Shown here piece after piece: positions 24,901 through 40,700 of a stretch of 64,000 nt of DNA. The notes under the pieces are model-generated. The model searched no databases. It was given only the letters and a program-made list of their open reading frames with translations, and was not told the origin of the DNA. Source of the DNA: Takakia lepidozioides (Eukaryota; Streptophyta; Takakiopsida; Takakiales; Takakiaceae); assembly GCA_030704615.1 (NCBI GenBank), contig CM060734.1, forward strand, positions 17,918,001 to 17,982,000, given 5' to 3'. Position numbers and translations under genes: made by a program. Numbering within the stretch: the stretch's first letter is position 1; every line of letters begins with the position of its first letter.

Positions 24901-27900
24901 TAATCCTGCAGATTGCATGTCACCACCAGAAATTTCTGCACAACAACAGTTTTCATAATGTCACCATTCACATCTTTGCCCTAGTTCTCCATGGGTGCCA
25001 GGCTTAAGCCCATGCATTGCAAATGCAAACAAATGTCGTATGATCAGGCTTTACCCCTTCCCCCAGCCTTTGTTCATAGGTCGAGCCAAAGTCTCCATCC
25101 TTGCTGTGCTCTGCATATCCTGCGATCGATCATTGCAACCACATCTTAATCAGCCATATTGTTGAACACTCCCTTTGCATCTTCTGTGCTTCCACTAGGT
25201 AGTTTCGGAATGACAACCAATACACTTCCAGCGACTCCCAGGACACCACGGACCTTTGTCATTTTCCAAGGCTTCCACGCTCAAGCAGACGCATTGCTCC
25301 ACCTTAAACCCTAAAGTGTGGAAAGAAAAGAGTAACACTGAACAACTTAGAGAGGCGCCGCTGCTACTCCAGCTTCTTCTGCTCCTCCTCTACCTCTTTG
25401 ATCCTCTCGTTTTGAGGCCCACCGGCACCTATCGAAACGCTCACGAGCTGCTCTCGCTCAACGTCAGCTTCATCCTGGCGAGCAGGGGCGCCTTGCCACG
25501 GACAGAGAGGAAAGACGGGCAGGGTTGGCAGCTTGTATTTTTTAAGCAGTATGATGTATTTGATGGGGGGTATTCGCCTATCGTATATACAAAATTAAAT
25601 ACACATTTATAAACTAATTAATTAATAGCTATAGATTACAATTCAATTGGATTGCATCCCCACAATTGAATTGAATTGTGAGTTGACAATGCAATTGAAT
25701 TGCGAACTAGGTTTGATCAATTGAATTGAATTGTGAGCAGACGATTCAATTGAATTGCATATTGGGGTTGTTTTCAAGGTAGTTTTTGCAGTTCAATTGA
25801 ATTGTGTGCAATTCAATTCAATTGCGCACTTTTAGTGGGTGATCTAGGGAATCCAAAAAGGCCTTGATGTGAAATGCAGCGCAATTCACTTGATCAGATG
25901 CCAATTCAATTGAACTAACCCTAATTTGCAATTCAATTGAATTGTAATCTATAATTTTTAACGCAGTTTTGTATATAATATATATAATATATTATCATGT
26001 ATATGTATATGTATATGTATCGTATACACATATACATACGAGAGTATAAGCTGAATATACATGCTGGCCCGTCTATTCCTGCTGCCCGTCCATCCTTTGC
26101 TTGTGGTAAGGCCTAAGTCACGACATGAGTCGCGTAGCCTAAAGGAGAGATATATACTAGAGAGAGAGCGAGAGCGAGGGAGAGAGAAATGAAGTGATGA
26201 AGGGTTTTTAGGGCAGAGGTGCCCTAAAAGTGAAAGGATCAAATCAGTTGGAGGACGAGAAGTAACGACAGAAGAATGCAACAACAAGTTTAGGGTTGAG
26301 CGGTGGTGGAGCGGTGGTGGCGCTATGTATGATGGAAGCCTTCTTGGATCACCAAACGACAAGATCTGCCCATGAGTAAGCACATTCCCATATTGGCATG
26401 AGTTCTCCCAATCATTGATAAAGATATCATTTTAGCTAAAGCTGTAGTTCTTGTGTATGTGCAGGTGACTCATGAGTTTTGAGGAGAGAACTTTAGGGGT
26501 AGTAGAGTGGGTTACCAAACGCTCCTCAACACACACACTGAAAGAAAGAGCTTGATCACATGGTTTGTCTTCAACCTGCCCACACTGTATACTGTGGTTT
26601 GCTAATACATTTTAGGATAGAGTAGTTGTTGTTTCAAAGTACATTTGGTTCATTTACTTGATAGCCTATGTGAACTTTAGTGACGTAAGTCCTATGGGGA
26701 GTGTGTGAGTGGATGCAGTGACTACAGAATTAACAGCAAACAATTACAACAAGGGCAAGGTCGAAGGCATTGGCACTGGGGCTATTAAGCAGAGATAAGA
26801 CAGATCATGTGAGCATGGAAAACAACCATTTGGATGGTGACAAAGTAGTGGATGATTTAGTACTTTATGTGGAAGCAATGTTGAATGAGGGTGCCACAAT
26901 GAAATCAATCGCCACTGCCATTTCTTTTGATGATGTACGACCATTGAGAATATTGCTATCAGAAGTCCAAGGGTCTCCTTTCAAAGTTCATCATCAATTG
27001 AGTGTCCAACGCTTGTGTGAAAAGATTCAAGAGTTACTTCCTATTGAAGAGAATGGGACAAATTGGGGAATGAGAACAGTGCAATCTGCCTTAAGGAGGT
27101 CAAATTGGCGGATTCCTCGAAGGAAGGTGGGGGAAGCTTTGAAAATCATCTCACCCTACCATTATGAGCGTAGGAGAAGGGCACAGGCAATTCGGAAGAC
27201 TCAGTATAATGTGACAATGCCTATGGCTCTATGGCACATTGACTGTAAGTATTTTATCTCATGCATCTTAATGTTCTTTGAAGATGCACATGCAAGACGT
27301 TTTCTTGCATTACATATCGCACAAAATTGTAGGCAAACTAAAACATGTGTGCAATTCGTGGTGCAGCTTATGACAAATTGGTTATGTTTGGTCTTCGAGT
27401 ACATGTTGGCATTGATGGGGCCTCTCATTTTGTTTTATGGGCGAACGTTGCAAGAAACAAGAAAGAAAAAACCATTTTCAAATGATATCACGATGCAGTT
27501 TCCAAGTTTGAAGCACCTTTACGAATTCGATCTGATTTTGCAGTAGAGCACTCTCTTATAAAACAACACATTGAAGCCACACGTTCTGAAACACCCAATC
27601 CGTACTTGACTGGGTCTTCTACACACAATCAGGTTAGTGTTCTATACAATTCTATCTTGCATATCAACTTTACGTTTCTGTCATATTTCTTGGTTCATCT
27701 TTATTAATCATTGAGTGTGTAATGTTGTGCATATTCCTAATATTTTGTGTGGTGTAATCACCACGTTAGAGGATTGAACACTTTTGGCGGCATCTATGGG
27801 AGAAGGTAATGTTCTACTACAAAAATTGCTTCCAAGCAATGGTCAATGATGGATTATTGGATATGGACGATCCGTGGCAACGAGAATCTTTTATTGACAT

Positions 27901-30900
27901 ATATATGCCCATACTACAAGAAGCTGTTGATGAATACGTGAAGATTTGGAATGGACATCGAGTTCGCACGATTAATGAAAACGGTCGATATCGTCGATCA
28001 CATGTTCCTGCTCGTTTCTTTCGTGAGTATGAACGTTTGCATGGGTAAGCTCATGGTTTTCTCTTGTTTGTACTTTCATTGTTAAGCTACAATTTACATT
28101 AGAATGTTATTCTAATGTGGTGATGTGTTTGATCATGTAGATGGACCAGCCACCTTATTGATGACCCACGATTCAGGGAAGACCCCCGACACATTGGTAA
28201 CCAAGACTTGGGGCCTCGTGGGAATCAAAGGTGGCGATGTGCAGGTGGTTTGCATGACCTTCCTACCAAAGGAGCTGAACTCATTCCTGACATGGTTCGT
28301 GTCCGTGCACAAGCTTATGAAATTGGAAAGGTTGGGAATGATTCGATCTCTTGTTTTCATCTCCACTACTACATGTCTCGGTATTGTGGTTTGGCAACGC
28401 ATGAACATAGATATTTTGATCAATTGGACCTCATTGGTAATACCGTGTTAAGTATGGAAGCTCTCCAACTTTTAATTACACAAGCTCTTGTATGTAATTG
28501 TGATTAACTGAATAAGTGGGACAATCACATTCAAAGATAATTATTTTATGTCACGTACTTTGAGGATTTCTGTTAAATAAATGTCATCATCATATCCATT
28601 GTCCATATTGAACCATACACCCTAAACATCAAACCATACTACTTGGGGGCAGGGCCTGGGTTGTACGATCTCTGGAGGGTTGTGAAATTGTTGGGTTTCA
28701 TTGGGAAGTGCACAGCGTGAGGCTCATGAGGCCGCCTTTTATCTCCAACAATCTTTGTCTACCCCACATATGAGACAATGATGACCAACTTGCATCATTT
28801 TCAAGAACCCTCTATTCATAATCTAAGAATTTTGCATACAGTAATAAAAATCCTAAGTCAGACAAGATGGAGAGATTGAAGTAGAACCTTGATGTCTTTG
28901 ACTTTGAGTTGACCGATGATGATATCAAGCCCTTGACAAAAGCCTGCGCACCAACGACCCTGAGAAATTTTTGTGTATCAATCTCTTATGAGGATGAGTT
29001 TGACTGGTGGGTGTTGCTTACAATCTAAATATGTTAGCATGTTTCATCTGCACCTTGAGACACTAACCAATTTCATACTGCCAAGCCCTTATAGTGCCAA
29101 TATATGGCTATGTACATATACCAAACATGATACCACTGTAAGAGTATCAACGTCTAAGAGTTGATATATTAAACTCTCTATCGAACACACAACCCAATTG
29201 CAACATGATACCTTTGTAAGGGTATCGAAACAAGATTATTGGAGATAATTCTCGAAATGAACATGTCTTTTGTTTTCTCTGGGGTTGTGTCATGGGGGCC
29301 AAATACTAGTGCCAGGGGAGTACATGATGATGCAGGGGAAGCCATTCATCAATTGTGAGGTTTGAAATTGTCTGTTTCTTTCAGAGCTAGCCATATTTCT
29401 TTTGCCAGTGAATCAGAGGAAGCTGAAGCACTTCTGAGTAAGCCATCTGTCTCCCAAAGGGTCCCCCAAAAAATGAGATGGAGCTAGCCCTGGCATGCAC
29501 ATCAAACCCATTTAGCTCACAAGCAGTTTAAGGAGGTTTGCATAAACATTTGGCCAAGGTTTGAGGGCTTTGCCTCATTCCAACAACAGTATTTACCAAA
29601 GCACATAACGTGCTTGTAATAACACTCGGGCTGCATGTGGGGTTCATGGGATGCTGAATGGAAGTTGAGGAATTTGAAAGGCTGGAGTGGGAATCGAGAG
29701 CATGAATGCTGAGTTCTGCAATAGTGATGAGATTATGGTTGTAGTGCAACATTGTAGTGGGTTTGTTATTGGCAGCCCAACACTTGCAAGCCACATGCCC
29801 ACTCTTATGAAGGTGTGACTGGTGATCTAGTGACCAGTCACTTAGTCAAACCAGCGATACGCAGGCAGTGGGTAGAGTGGTGGATGAGCAGCACATAGAG
29901 AGAGGTGTGCACATGGAAGATCAATGTCAAGTCCATATCAGCCCCTATGCCAAGTTATATTGCTTCCCCTTGTGCTCAATACCTCTACAGAGCGTGACTA
30001 CAAACGTTGAAGGGCCAAGCAGAATTTCTTGTCATTACCACCATGGTGGTTTGAGTTTATTTCACTGTATAACTTGTCCCAGTATTATTTTTTCTGAGAC
30101 CTAACAAGCTGATTGATATCTTTACGGAGCTGGTAGTACCTCGCCCACAATTCTCTGTTGGTTTCCAAATTGCAGCACTGTTTATAGAGGGCTCCTCTCT
30201 CAGCTATCTTGAGTTTAATCTCATTAGTCCACCAACTAACTGCTCTACCGCAGACAATTAGTTTCCTCCCAATGATCTTGTCAGCCACGGAGGAAACGAA
30301 ACTCTCCCAAGAGTCCACTGCTCTTTCGACTTCATTTATTGCGTTAACAGAGCGTGACTGAAGTTCTTGGAGCGATTGGACAAAATGAGGGAGAGCCTCT
30401 TGCAAGGCCTGGACGTACTCAGCCTTGACCTCCTCATTGTGGAATTTTTCTATGCGCCACTTCCGAATCGAACGTTTCACAGATCTCTTGGTGGTGGGAA
30501 AACACCTTTTGATGCCAGTCCAAACCAGCAAGTGGTCAGAGGTACCAATATCAGTTTTGTCGATCAACACATCGGCACACTGGGGGAACAAAATTTTGTC
30601 CATTATGATATAGTCCACAATGGAACGTTCCCCAGTTTGGGGTTTCTCACGAGTCCACTGCACTTGGTCACCTCTTGTCCTGTTATTCAAGGTCAAAAGC
30701 TGAAGCTCTTCTAGACAGTTAATTAACCATCTGCCATTAGAATTCAGCTCGTCCTCACCAAAAGGTCCAATGATATCGTCCTGATGGATCCCTTTGCCCA
30801 CCCAGGCATTGAAGTCCCCCAATAGTACCACCTGACCTTTGGCAAGGAACGAAGCACAGTCCAGCTTCAAAACTTGTGAGGCCTTGTCTGCGTCAGCACA

Positions 30901-31697
30901 CAGGGTCCCCTCTGTGGGCATGTAAACACAACAGACAAAGAGGTCCAGCAGAGTACTCATGCCGCCCTTCAAATTCAGTTTTAGCCAGATACTATGCTCG
31001 TACCTCAAACCCTTGTTGATAATTTCACAATTGTCAAACAAGAAATCATGGACGAACTTATTTGAGATTGAATTGATGCGGGACTCTATTAGAAGCACTT
31101 TTGGTCATTGCAACCTTCAACGTACCCCTGTTATCAAGTCTCGAGATGGTACTATTAACCATGAAATCCAAGCCTAAGGTAGAGCATGTAGTTTTAAAGG
31201 ACACATCGTCCATCCTGGGATTCACCCCAAAAACTACACATGAAGCCCTAGATTTGGCATAAGTAACCAATTCCCAGGGATCACCCTGAGGAGTGTTGAT
31301 GTTGATAGGAGCTAAATTTTTGATTGTTTTCGCAGGCCATAAGTTTAAGCACAGGAACCAACCCGAGCCCAAGTGCCGAGTATGCTAGACAGAGCATACG
31401 ACTGCCCAATTTGGGCGGAGGGGCTGCCCCCAAGCGGTAGGAGTCCGCTTGTTACCATTCAGAGATCACACTCCAGGGAGTTGCAGGGAATGGCCCGTGT
31501 AGGCATATTCTAAAGAGGGAAAGGCCCCAAGCTTTCCAACTAAATCCAATGCACTACCTTACCTGAAGCAAAACGCTTAAGGTCGAAACAAACAAGGACA
31601 CGAGGTCAGAAGGCCGGCATTTAGTGACAGAGACATTAATGTACTCCCGTTTCAAGTCCACCCAATGTCAATAGGCTTTCTAGAGGACAGGGAGAAA

Positions 31698-31756
<59 letters not shown>

Positions 31757-34700
31757 TGAAATGAAATAGGGTCTGGTTGTTTCTTTCTCCCTTGGCACCT
31801 AAGGTGATATTAGTTGTCCTACGCATACATATCCAGCACACCAGAAAGAGAAGAAAGCTCTTTGAACTTACTTGAAGCATCTTGTATTTCCAAGGGTGCA
31901 GCATCCTTCATACTCAGGATGGACACGGTTGTCTTACCAAATGTGTCAGCTCTGCTGCTGCCTCTTCCTTGGCCTCTTCCTGTCCACCCAACCATGACAC
32001 GTACCATGAAAAACTCACTTGACATTTCTATCCCACTCTTCTTATTGAGTAAACCAGAAACAATAGACAATCATGTAGCCAAGTGCTACGCGATAACAGC
32101 TGTAGAATCTAACAAGCGAGGACTGGGATAAAAACAGAGATAAGAATGCGTACGTTGCCAATCCCTCTGTAGGTATACTAAACAGGGCAACTACCTCATA
32201 ACGATACCTCAACCTGCATATAGGCTGATTTGACCAGGTTTCTTTGTAAGTCAGGCGCTATACCTCTGGTGGTATACTAAACAGGGCTACTGTCTCATGA
32301 CGATACCTCCGCATAAATATAGATTAATTTGGCCAACTTTTCTTGTAAAATGAAATACTATACCTCTGTAGATATATCAAACAGGGCTACAACCTAATGA
32401 CGATACCTCTACTAATATATATGTGTAGTATATATCTCTCCTTTAGGCTACGCGACTCATGTCGTGACTTAGGCCTTACCACAAGCAAAGGATGGACGGG
32501 CAGCAGGAATAGACGGGCCAGCATGTATATTCAGCTTATACTCTCGTATGTATATGTGTATACGATATATATACATGATAATATATTATATATATTATAT
32601 ACAAAACTGCGTTAAAAATTATAGATTACAATTCAATTGAATTGCAAATTAGGGTTAGTTCAATTGAATTGGCATCTGATCAAGTGAATTGCGCTGCATT
32701 TCACATCAAGGCCTTTTTGGAATTCCCTAGGTGATCACTTGAACTGTGATGCATTTCACATCAAGGCATTTTTGGAATTCTCTAACCATCATCTGCCATC
32801 ATTCGCGCACCTCGCAGTATGTACAAATGCGCTTCACCAAACTGGGCCCACGCCCACATGTCACAAGTAGAAGAAGACTGCCCCAACAAAGTGGGTGCCT
32901 CCATCAGCGATCTTGCAAGAGTGCAGGAACCATGGATATTCCACCCACAATCATTTGCGATGCTCCGTTGACGACATGCGTCAGAACTCAACCCCGACCT
33001 CGCTTCAATCTACACCTAACCTTTTGAAAATGTGGTGATGACAGGACATTCCTGTGCAGCAGAAGCGACTTCATGATGCGTGTAAGATATCGTGGCTTGC
33101 GCCTCGCTGTGAATTGGGTGGATATGGTCTAGTGGCTACAGGTAACGTCGTTTGTATAGTTACATGTGCAGATTTCCATGTCTGTAGCAACCTGGGAGTG
33201 GAAAGCAACACAGGAGATGTCATTGCTGGAGGTCTTCCTTGAAGACCTTCTACAGCTAAAATAGGAGGACACCATCTTCTTGGTAGTCACAGCCAGCAAC
33301 TAATATGCAGTTGTGACATCCAATTGACTGAAAATCAGTCACTGCCAGGGGGATTGCAGTTGCACATGTCAATTTTTAAGAGTGTTGGTATCTGTTTTAT
33401 GGATTGGCATATCTATGTAAGCTGTCCCAGAAGTTCACTGTGCAAAATGATGTATGCTTGTGATGACATGCCCAGAGTGAATTGGCGGCCAAGCCAACTC
33501 CGTTTCAGGTCAAGCACAGGCCAGTTCCTTTCCTTCTACGGTCTCCATCCCATCGTCTCCCCACTTGATGCTTGGAGAGAGAGTAGCCTGTTTGCTATAC
33601 CCAGGATTTTATGTTGAAGGGTTAACATCGTCGAAAGCCCACGTTAGGATGTACTCATACTTGCATGGAGCGTGTGCCAACTCATCAGAACACGAGGGAT
33701 AGATCAGTGTACAATTAAGATACATGGCACTTTCTGCTTAAACTTACTTGCAGCCTAGTGTACCTCTGCTTTCTTCTGGAAGAGTGCTATTTCTACACAA
33801 TTTTTGAATGTCAACATAACCTATCAGAGCATTCTCAAAGTCAGCACCCTCCAAGTTGGCACCCTCAAAGGTAGACCCTGAGAGCACAGTATTGTTAAAC
33901 TTGACACCACGCATGTCTGAATTGTCAAATGCAACTCTGTCCACAACTGCATTTGTAAAATTGGTGCCTGATTACCACCGAACCCACAGTTAGCCCGACC
34001 CATACACAACCATGTATGTAAGAGTGCTCTCATAGAATCAGAGAGACTTGAATTGATCTTATGTAGTTGTGAAGCAAATAACTCAATACCAGCTGATTCA
34101 TGCAAAACATATGTGGTGGTCCTAGAGAGAATGCGATGAAAGAAGGGAAACCAATAATCCAGAATCATCACCTAGAACAAGATGTACATACCTTTGAAGC
34201 TGGCACCCACAGCATATGCCTTGGACATGATGACTTCAGTCATGTCAGCACCGTCAAACTTGGCATCCACCATCAATGCCGCTGACAAAGTCTTGCCCTT
34301 TAAATTTATCTTGTCATTTGAGAAATCACAAAAGCGAAGATCAAGAACACTATTGGCCACTCCATTGGCTTGACCGATGGTGTTCCCAATGAATGCTTTC
34401 TCACATCTAGTGGGGTCCCTTGACAGTGGGGGCAGCCTCACCTGTGCAGAGACCACTGAGGTGTGATGCCTTGTGAAGCCTATAGATTGCTGAAACTTTG
34501 ATACAGAACAGGCAATCAAATACCTCTTTGCCAGCTGATCAAGCATTCCTACAGCACTATCACAAAAGATGAGTTCAAAACTCTTGCAAAAAACGTCGAG
34601 AAGATTTGATCCATCAACAGGAGATTCTGGAAAGCATGCGCGTTACTTAACTGCTGCTAGGTAATGTGAAGAAAATAGTTAAGTAATGTGAAGAAAATTT

Positions 34701-37700
34701 GATGAACTTGTCAAGCCCCTAATAGCAACCAGAATTTTTGATAAAATAGGAGGAGCCTATGCAGGTACATACTTTTACATTATTCAGTCAAAGTAAGTGT
34801 GAATATATGTACATACCCCAGCGTTTTGAGCAGCAAAGGATGGCAAAGCTGTTGCTACAGTCAATGCAGCACACAAAGTGCATGCCACATTTCTGAGTGT
34901 CTCAACCGTGGTATTTGTTTTCTGATGAATGCCCAAGTCCTGGAGTGCTGTCATGTAGGTTCCAACCAAACACCCAAAGTATGTGTTGAGCTTAGACCAG
35001 CTTAAATAGCCATTCTCTATAATTTTCACACAGCTAACAAAGCTGCATCTGTGGTCCTCCTTTCAGTGGCCTTACATCAGAAAGGAACGATAGACAATAC
35101 ATCCTTGCCCATTCCTGATTACTATTCCATCCACCAGCCACAATATGACTGACTTGAATTGAAAAGGAAGGCTCAAACCAATAGTTGCACAACCCAAGTA
35201 GCAGTTAGTGACTAAAAATCTGGCATTGACAAGAATAGTCAACACGGTTGCTGACATTTCCTGGTAGCAACAAGTGACTGCCTTCAGGACAGCTACCCAT
35301 CCAACCATCCTGGATTGCTGCAGTGTATGCGGCGTGGAAATCAGGATTTGAGTGAGGGGGATGGATACCTCGCCAAAAAAGCAAAGTGGACAATCTCTCT
35401 CAATTCACTGGACAATTGACAGACAGCTGGTTGCAAAACGTTGGAACCTCTACATTTCTCATTTTCAACCATTTCTGTTGAAGGCACCCAAACGGTACAT
35501 CAAGAAGAACTGACAAACCAATGGATTGAAGCCTGTAGCAATGTCCCGTAAGGAGCCATGGAGCCTGCCTCAAGTTGGACAAACACCTAACTATCCAGAA
35601 ATCACAGAAGTGTTGGTTAAGTTTTCCAACGCGGACCATGCTGGTCCAGCAATGCTCCCGTGTATGCATATAGTGCTGGATATAGGATGCACAAACGGGC
35701 CAATCCCTACTTTTCAGTGGACAAAAGTGGGTGAGTCAAAAAGTGGACAATACAGGTAGTTCAAAGCATACACTCCCACAAATGTACCCATGACTCCCTT
35801 CACATTTGCGATTGCGCAGCGCTGCTTATGCCAATGTGTCCCTTTGAAGTAGTTCTTGCAGTTTTGAACAGTTAATATTAGAAAAGTCCCTGCACCCCTG
35901 CTTAGGTCATGCATAGGTTGGCCCATTTGCTACAGTTACAAAGTATGACAATCACAGACAGAACCTTTGGGTATGAGAAGTAATGTGCAAGCAGCCTAAA
36001 TTACAATTCCTTAACTCTGGACCTCAACACCTACTAATCCTTCTAAAACCCATGAAAGATACATTCAGCACGAATTCTATTTCATAGTGTTTGTTATCCA
36101 CCGCTCTCAAAAGATCTGACATCCAACGCGTGAGCATGAAGAGAAGGGGGCACACCAGAGCAGCGAACTGAAGAGCCTGCCATGGCTGAAGTGGTAGCCA
36201 CGCCAGCACCACCTTTCCCCATATTCCTCCCAGTTAAGCTATGGCGCACAGAACCCACCTGCAGCGATCCCACTGTTGCCAAAGCTGACATGGTTCCAGC
36301 TAAATTTGCTGCCATTGTAGACATCTGGGTATAGAGATCAGACAGGGAGAAAAGGAGGTGAGCGCATCAGCAGAATGGTCCTGTCTTCTACGCTGCCTAT
36401 CAACGTACCGTCGCGTCACCCCCCCCTTGGGAAGCCTGGACGACTGGATACCGAGATTCTCCAATGTAAGGTATCATTAAAGAATATTATGGAATTACTA
36501 CGGAGTCTAGATCGACTCATACACGGCGATACGCTTTCAGAAGGTATCATTTATGACTCTGTGAGTACGGGAATCAAATCTCTGTTGACTGGCAAGGCTG
36601 ACCGCGGGATGGTTATAAAATAGAGGGGCAGGCGGAGGGGCTTGCAAAGCGCGCGCATCGCAGCAGCCATGGCGGGCAGAGCCAGAGCGCGCTACCAAGG
36701 GGGCTCGTCCTTCAACGTCTTCAGCGCAACGAAATTACGTGAGCGGAAAGTGTGGTAGGGGATGTGGGACTGTTGCAGCCTTCGTTTGATACATGTGTGC
36801 AAGTACAATTGCGTGTCAATGCGTGTGCGGAGGATGCATGCACACCGAGCACGCCATGCCCGTGATCTGTGAAATTGAGACTCCAATTAAATTGTTGTGA
36901 ACCCTCGTTTGCCTTTTTTTGAACGATCACCAATGTTCTTGGTGTGGTGGGCACAGCGGAAAGAGCCGGCAGGACTGATAAGGGCACTGTGGGGTTTGTT
37001 TTGTTCGTGCAGGGAAGCAATCCAACCAGTGACTGTAAATTGTGCGGCAAAGGAGTTCAGAAGGTTTCCATTCTGACTGACCATAGCTCAAAAGTTGAGC
37101 TGTCCAGTGAATGCAACATCTTGCAATCTGCTCCATTCTTGTTTTTTTTTTGCACCTAGGCACCTGAAAGCCATGTATGAGAATGCCTGGCTGGCAGATA
37201 TTCGCCCATCGTTTGTGAAAAGTGATTCTTGATGTGTCTACTATCTCTAGTGGTTTCAACTGCTCAATTGTGATTCCTCAGGGGTGCCGAGCATTTCTTG
37301 ACACAGACTCCCTTGCTGACAATTGCAGCACAAACGCAATGCTGAAACTGTGTTTACTGGGGCACTTGTTGGATGACTGTGAGGATATCTGGCAACTAGT
37401 ACTGTGCACCTTAGGTTTGACCTTCCTGCAATCTGGCAGGTGCATGACAAATCAGTCAAAGGCTATGTCTACAGCTGCAGTGGTGGCCCGTCATCGAAGC
37501 TTCAGTTGCCAAAAGATGAAACCAAAGCAGGTCCACTGCTCACCTTCCCTCTAGACCCTCAGTTTGAATCTGATCTTTTCCAGTGATAAAGTTGTAAGGA
37601 CTTGATACAATTCATCCTTGATGCTGGATTTGAGGACATAACATAGCTCATAGGCATGTCAAAGGCAACTGAACTTTAGCTTGTTCCACTACACTTGGTA

Positions 37701-40700
37701 GTTTCTCGGTTTACAGACAAACACTATCCACTAGTACTTGCTCTCAAAGGTAATTGCACCAGCACTCTCCAAGTCACTACATTGGAGAGTTGCCAGATTA
37801 CAGAGACAGCCCATTAGTGAGTAGCCTGTGAAAGTTATATGTGTGGGCATTTTTGTGAGGGACTGAATGCACCAACAAATTGGTCAGGATGCAGACACTT
37901 CCCATCCACATGCATATTACTGATCAGTCCTGTCTAATGATGGGCAAGAATGTTCAGGTGACAAAAGTTCGGGGAGCTTCTAGCCTTTCCTTTAGCCTTA
38001 TGATTGACTTCAGTAAATGGCGACGGGTTGGGTAGCATGTGAGCAGGCTCACGCCAGCGGGCGTGAGCACAAAGAAATATTCAGCATATTCTAGAATATT
38101 CTTGAGAATATGCTATTGCGAAACCCAAATGCGCTCACACGGTAAGAAATACGAAACTATCTGAAAACTGTGCTCATGCGAAAAAAATTCATGAAATTAA
38201 TCGTCCAAAGCTTAAGTCGCGCGAGCACAATGACCCATAAATATATATGTTTAGAACATCCCCAATAACCACCCAGAAAATGGGTTTCGCCAGCGAAATG
38301 AAAATGGTTTTTGCCAGCAAAACTTGTAGTTTCGCCAGCGAAACTAAGGTTTTACCAGCGAAACTTGGATTTTCGCTAGCCAAACTTGGCTAGAGGTTCA
38401 AACTATCCGACAGTTGCATGTGGATTCTGGTCTCCAGGTTTAAGTTATATTCAGATTCGATGTATCGCCTATTAGCGCAGTAAAGTCCCTATGTCCGCCT
38501 ATTATTTGTATTTCCGCCGATGTACATATTACCCCCATAACCGTGGATTCTGCTCACGCGGCGATTTTTTTGTGCTCACGCCGTTTCTCTTAACTCTGTG
38601 CTCACGCGATACCAACCCTCAATGGGGACTAAGGGATAATATTATGTATTTTTAACCCTTAAGTTCCCAAGCGACCTGAATCGGGTCACTTTGAATTTGC
38701 AGTTCGACCAAATTTTTCAGGGTAGAAGTACTTGTGTCTAACTAGTAACTCGCTGACAGAAAGAATCTGTGGTGAGCATAAGTTAGGTTGACATTACTGT
38801 TTGATTTTGGTAGAGTGTCGCCTCACATTATGATGATCGACTTCTTAGGCTTGTGCAATCGTGAAATACTCACTTGCGGTGGGTTTAGGGTTTCGGGTGG
38901 GGTGGTATGGCGCGGAACGCCCTTGCCACCTAATTTATTTTGGGGACAACTTAGGTTGTGTGACAAAATACTTCACCGTGACATTGTCCGTGAATACCTT
39001 CACCGGGTTAGAACCAACATAATGGCGCCAAAGCTCAAGCTATCAAAGACTACAGGGGTTACCACACTCACGGCTACACTCGGTCCGGCTTCCATATTTC
39101 CCACTTCCGTCTCATGCTTGATTCGTAACTGGCATTCATGTTTCCAGTGTCCCTATTTCTTAAAATAGTGGCATCTCGTGATTTCTTTGTTTCAGGGTTG
39201 ATGTTCTCTATCCCGTGGTGGATAGTCATCTCGTGGCCTCTGATAACGATTACCCATATTGTATCGTCTTGGTCCATCCGATCCTCCCCGTCGGATTTGG
39301 ACTTGGTGTACCCCCACCTCTCGTGTGTACCCACTCTTCTTGGCCCGTTGATTATAAATACAATGGTTGGTATTATGATTGTTCATATGACAAATATCAT
39401 AGTATTTGTCTTTCATGTGGCATTCCGTGGCAAGTGTCCTGCAGTCCCACATTTGTGACACCATGTTGCCTTCCGTGGTCCTTCATCTTTTAAATTCTTG
39501 ATAGCCTCTGCTATCTTCTGATCCAAAGTGGTTTTGTCAATCACTTCTTTCTTCTTTTGCTTGGACTTTTCTTCATCATCAGAGTCTTCTTTTTCCAAGG
39601 AATCCTTGGAATCTTTACTTCTGCTCTGATGAAATCCCAATTCCAATTTCTTTGCAGTTCCTACTGCTTCAGCCAAAGTGTTGTTAGGCATGACTATAAC
39701 CATGGTTACATATTCAGGACGAAGTCCGTTGATGAACCATGATTTTTGTAAGTCATCACCTGTGCTTGAGGTAGCTTCCTCATTCTCTCCAGGTAGTCGA
39801 CTACCAATTCTTTCTATTTCTGTCTCAGGTTCTGTAATCATGTGAAGATTTCAGACGTGGTGTTGTGTCGAGCGGCTTTTACTCACCCATCCCTTCGATA
39901 TCCGAAGAGGGAACTCCAAGATAGAAGAGTTGGATATCTCTAAGCACCCAACCCGCTCAGATCAATCAATCATGACCTACAACTAGTGTATCATGGGAGT
40001 GCTTCCTGTTTGTATTCCTTCTTGCCTTCATGTCAACTGTGAAATCTTGTCTGCATCTTCTGCTGCTCAATGTGATAGCGTGCAATGAAACAAGCAGCAC
40101 AGTATAAACCACAACCCATGACCAGGCTAGGTACCTCTTTGGTCTTGGTGTAGATGTACCTATGAACAATCTGGAAGGCAATTAATTCCTTCAGCATGGT
40201 GCCTGCCTCAGACCAGTACCTTGCAAAATGGTAATCTTCAATGGGTCGGTTATTTGAAAGAACCTTAGTCCGAGTCGCCACTGGCAACCCAATGCGCATG
40301 ATCTGGTAATAGTGTGTCAAAGATTGTGGAGGACTGAATTCCTTCCAAGCCAAATCATCACAATGGGAATTTGGTTGAAGGGCATAATCATAGCCCGATT
40401 GTACTCAAGTGCAGCAGGAGTCTTAGGTGGGTTAAAAGAAGCATCCCCCCAAATCTCAAATTGCTGCAAAGCCATGGTATCAACAGTGTCGACCTGCTGT
40501 GGTTGTTGTGATATTGGCGCCACTGTCCCTTCTGTTGTGGACAAGTCCTGTACCTCATGTGATGAAGATTGGAAAATCAAAGTCCGCGCATGCAAATAAG
40601 CAGCCACCAGCTGTTCCTCAGGAACAAAGGCTCTTTTGTCAATGTTGGAGCTCAAGTCATCCACTTGAGTCTGCAGCCCTTCCACATCATCCTGCAACTC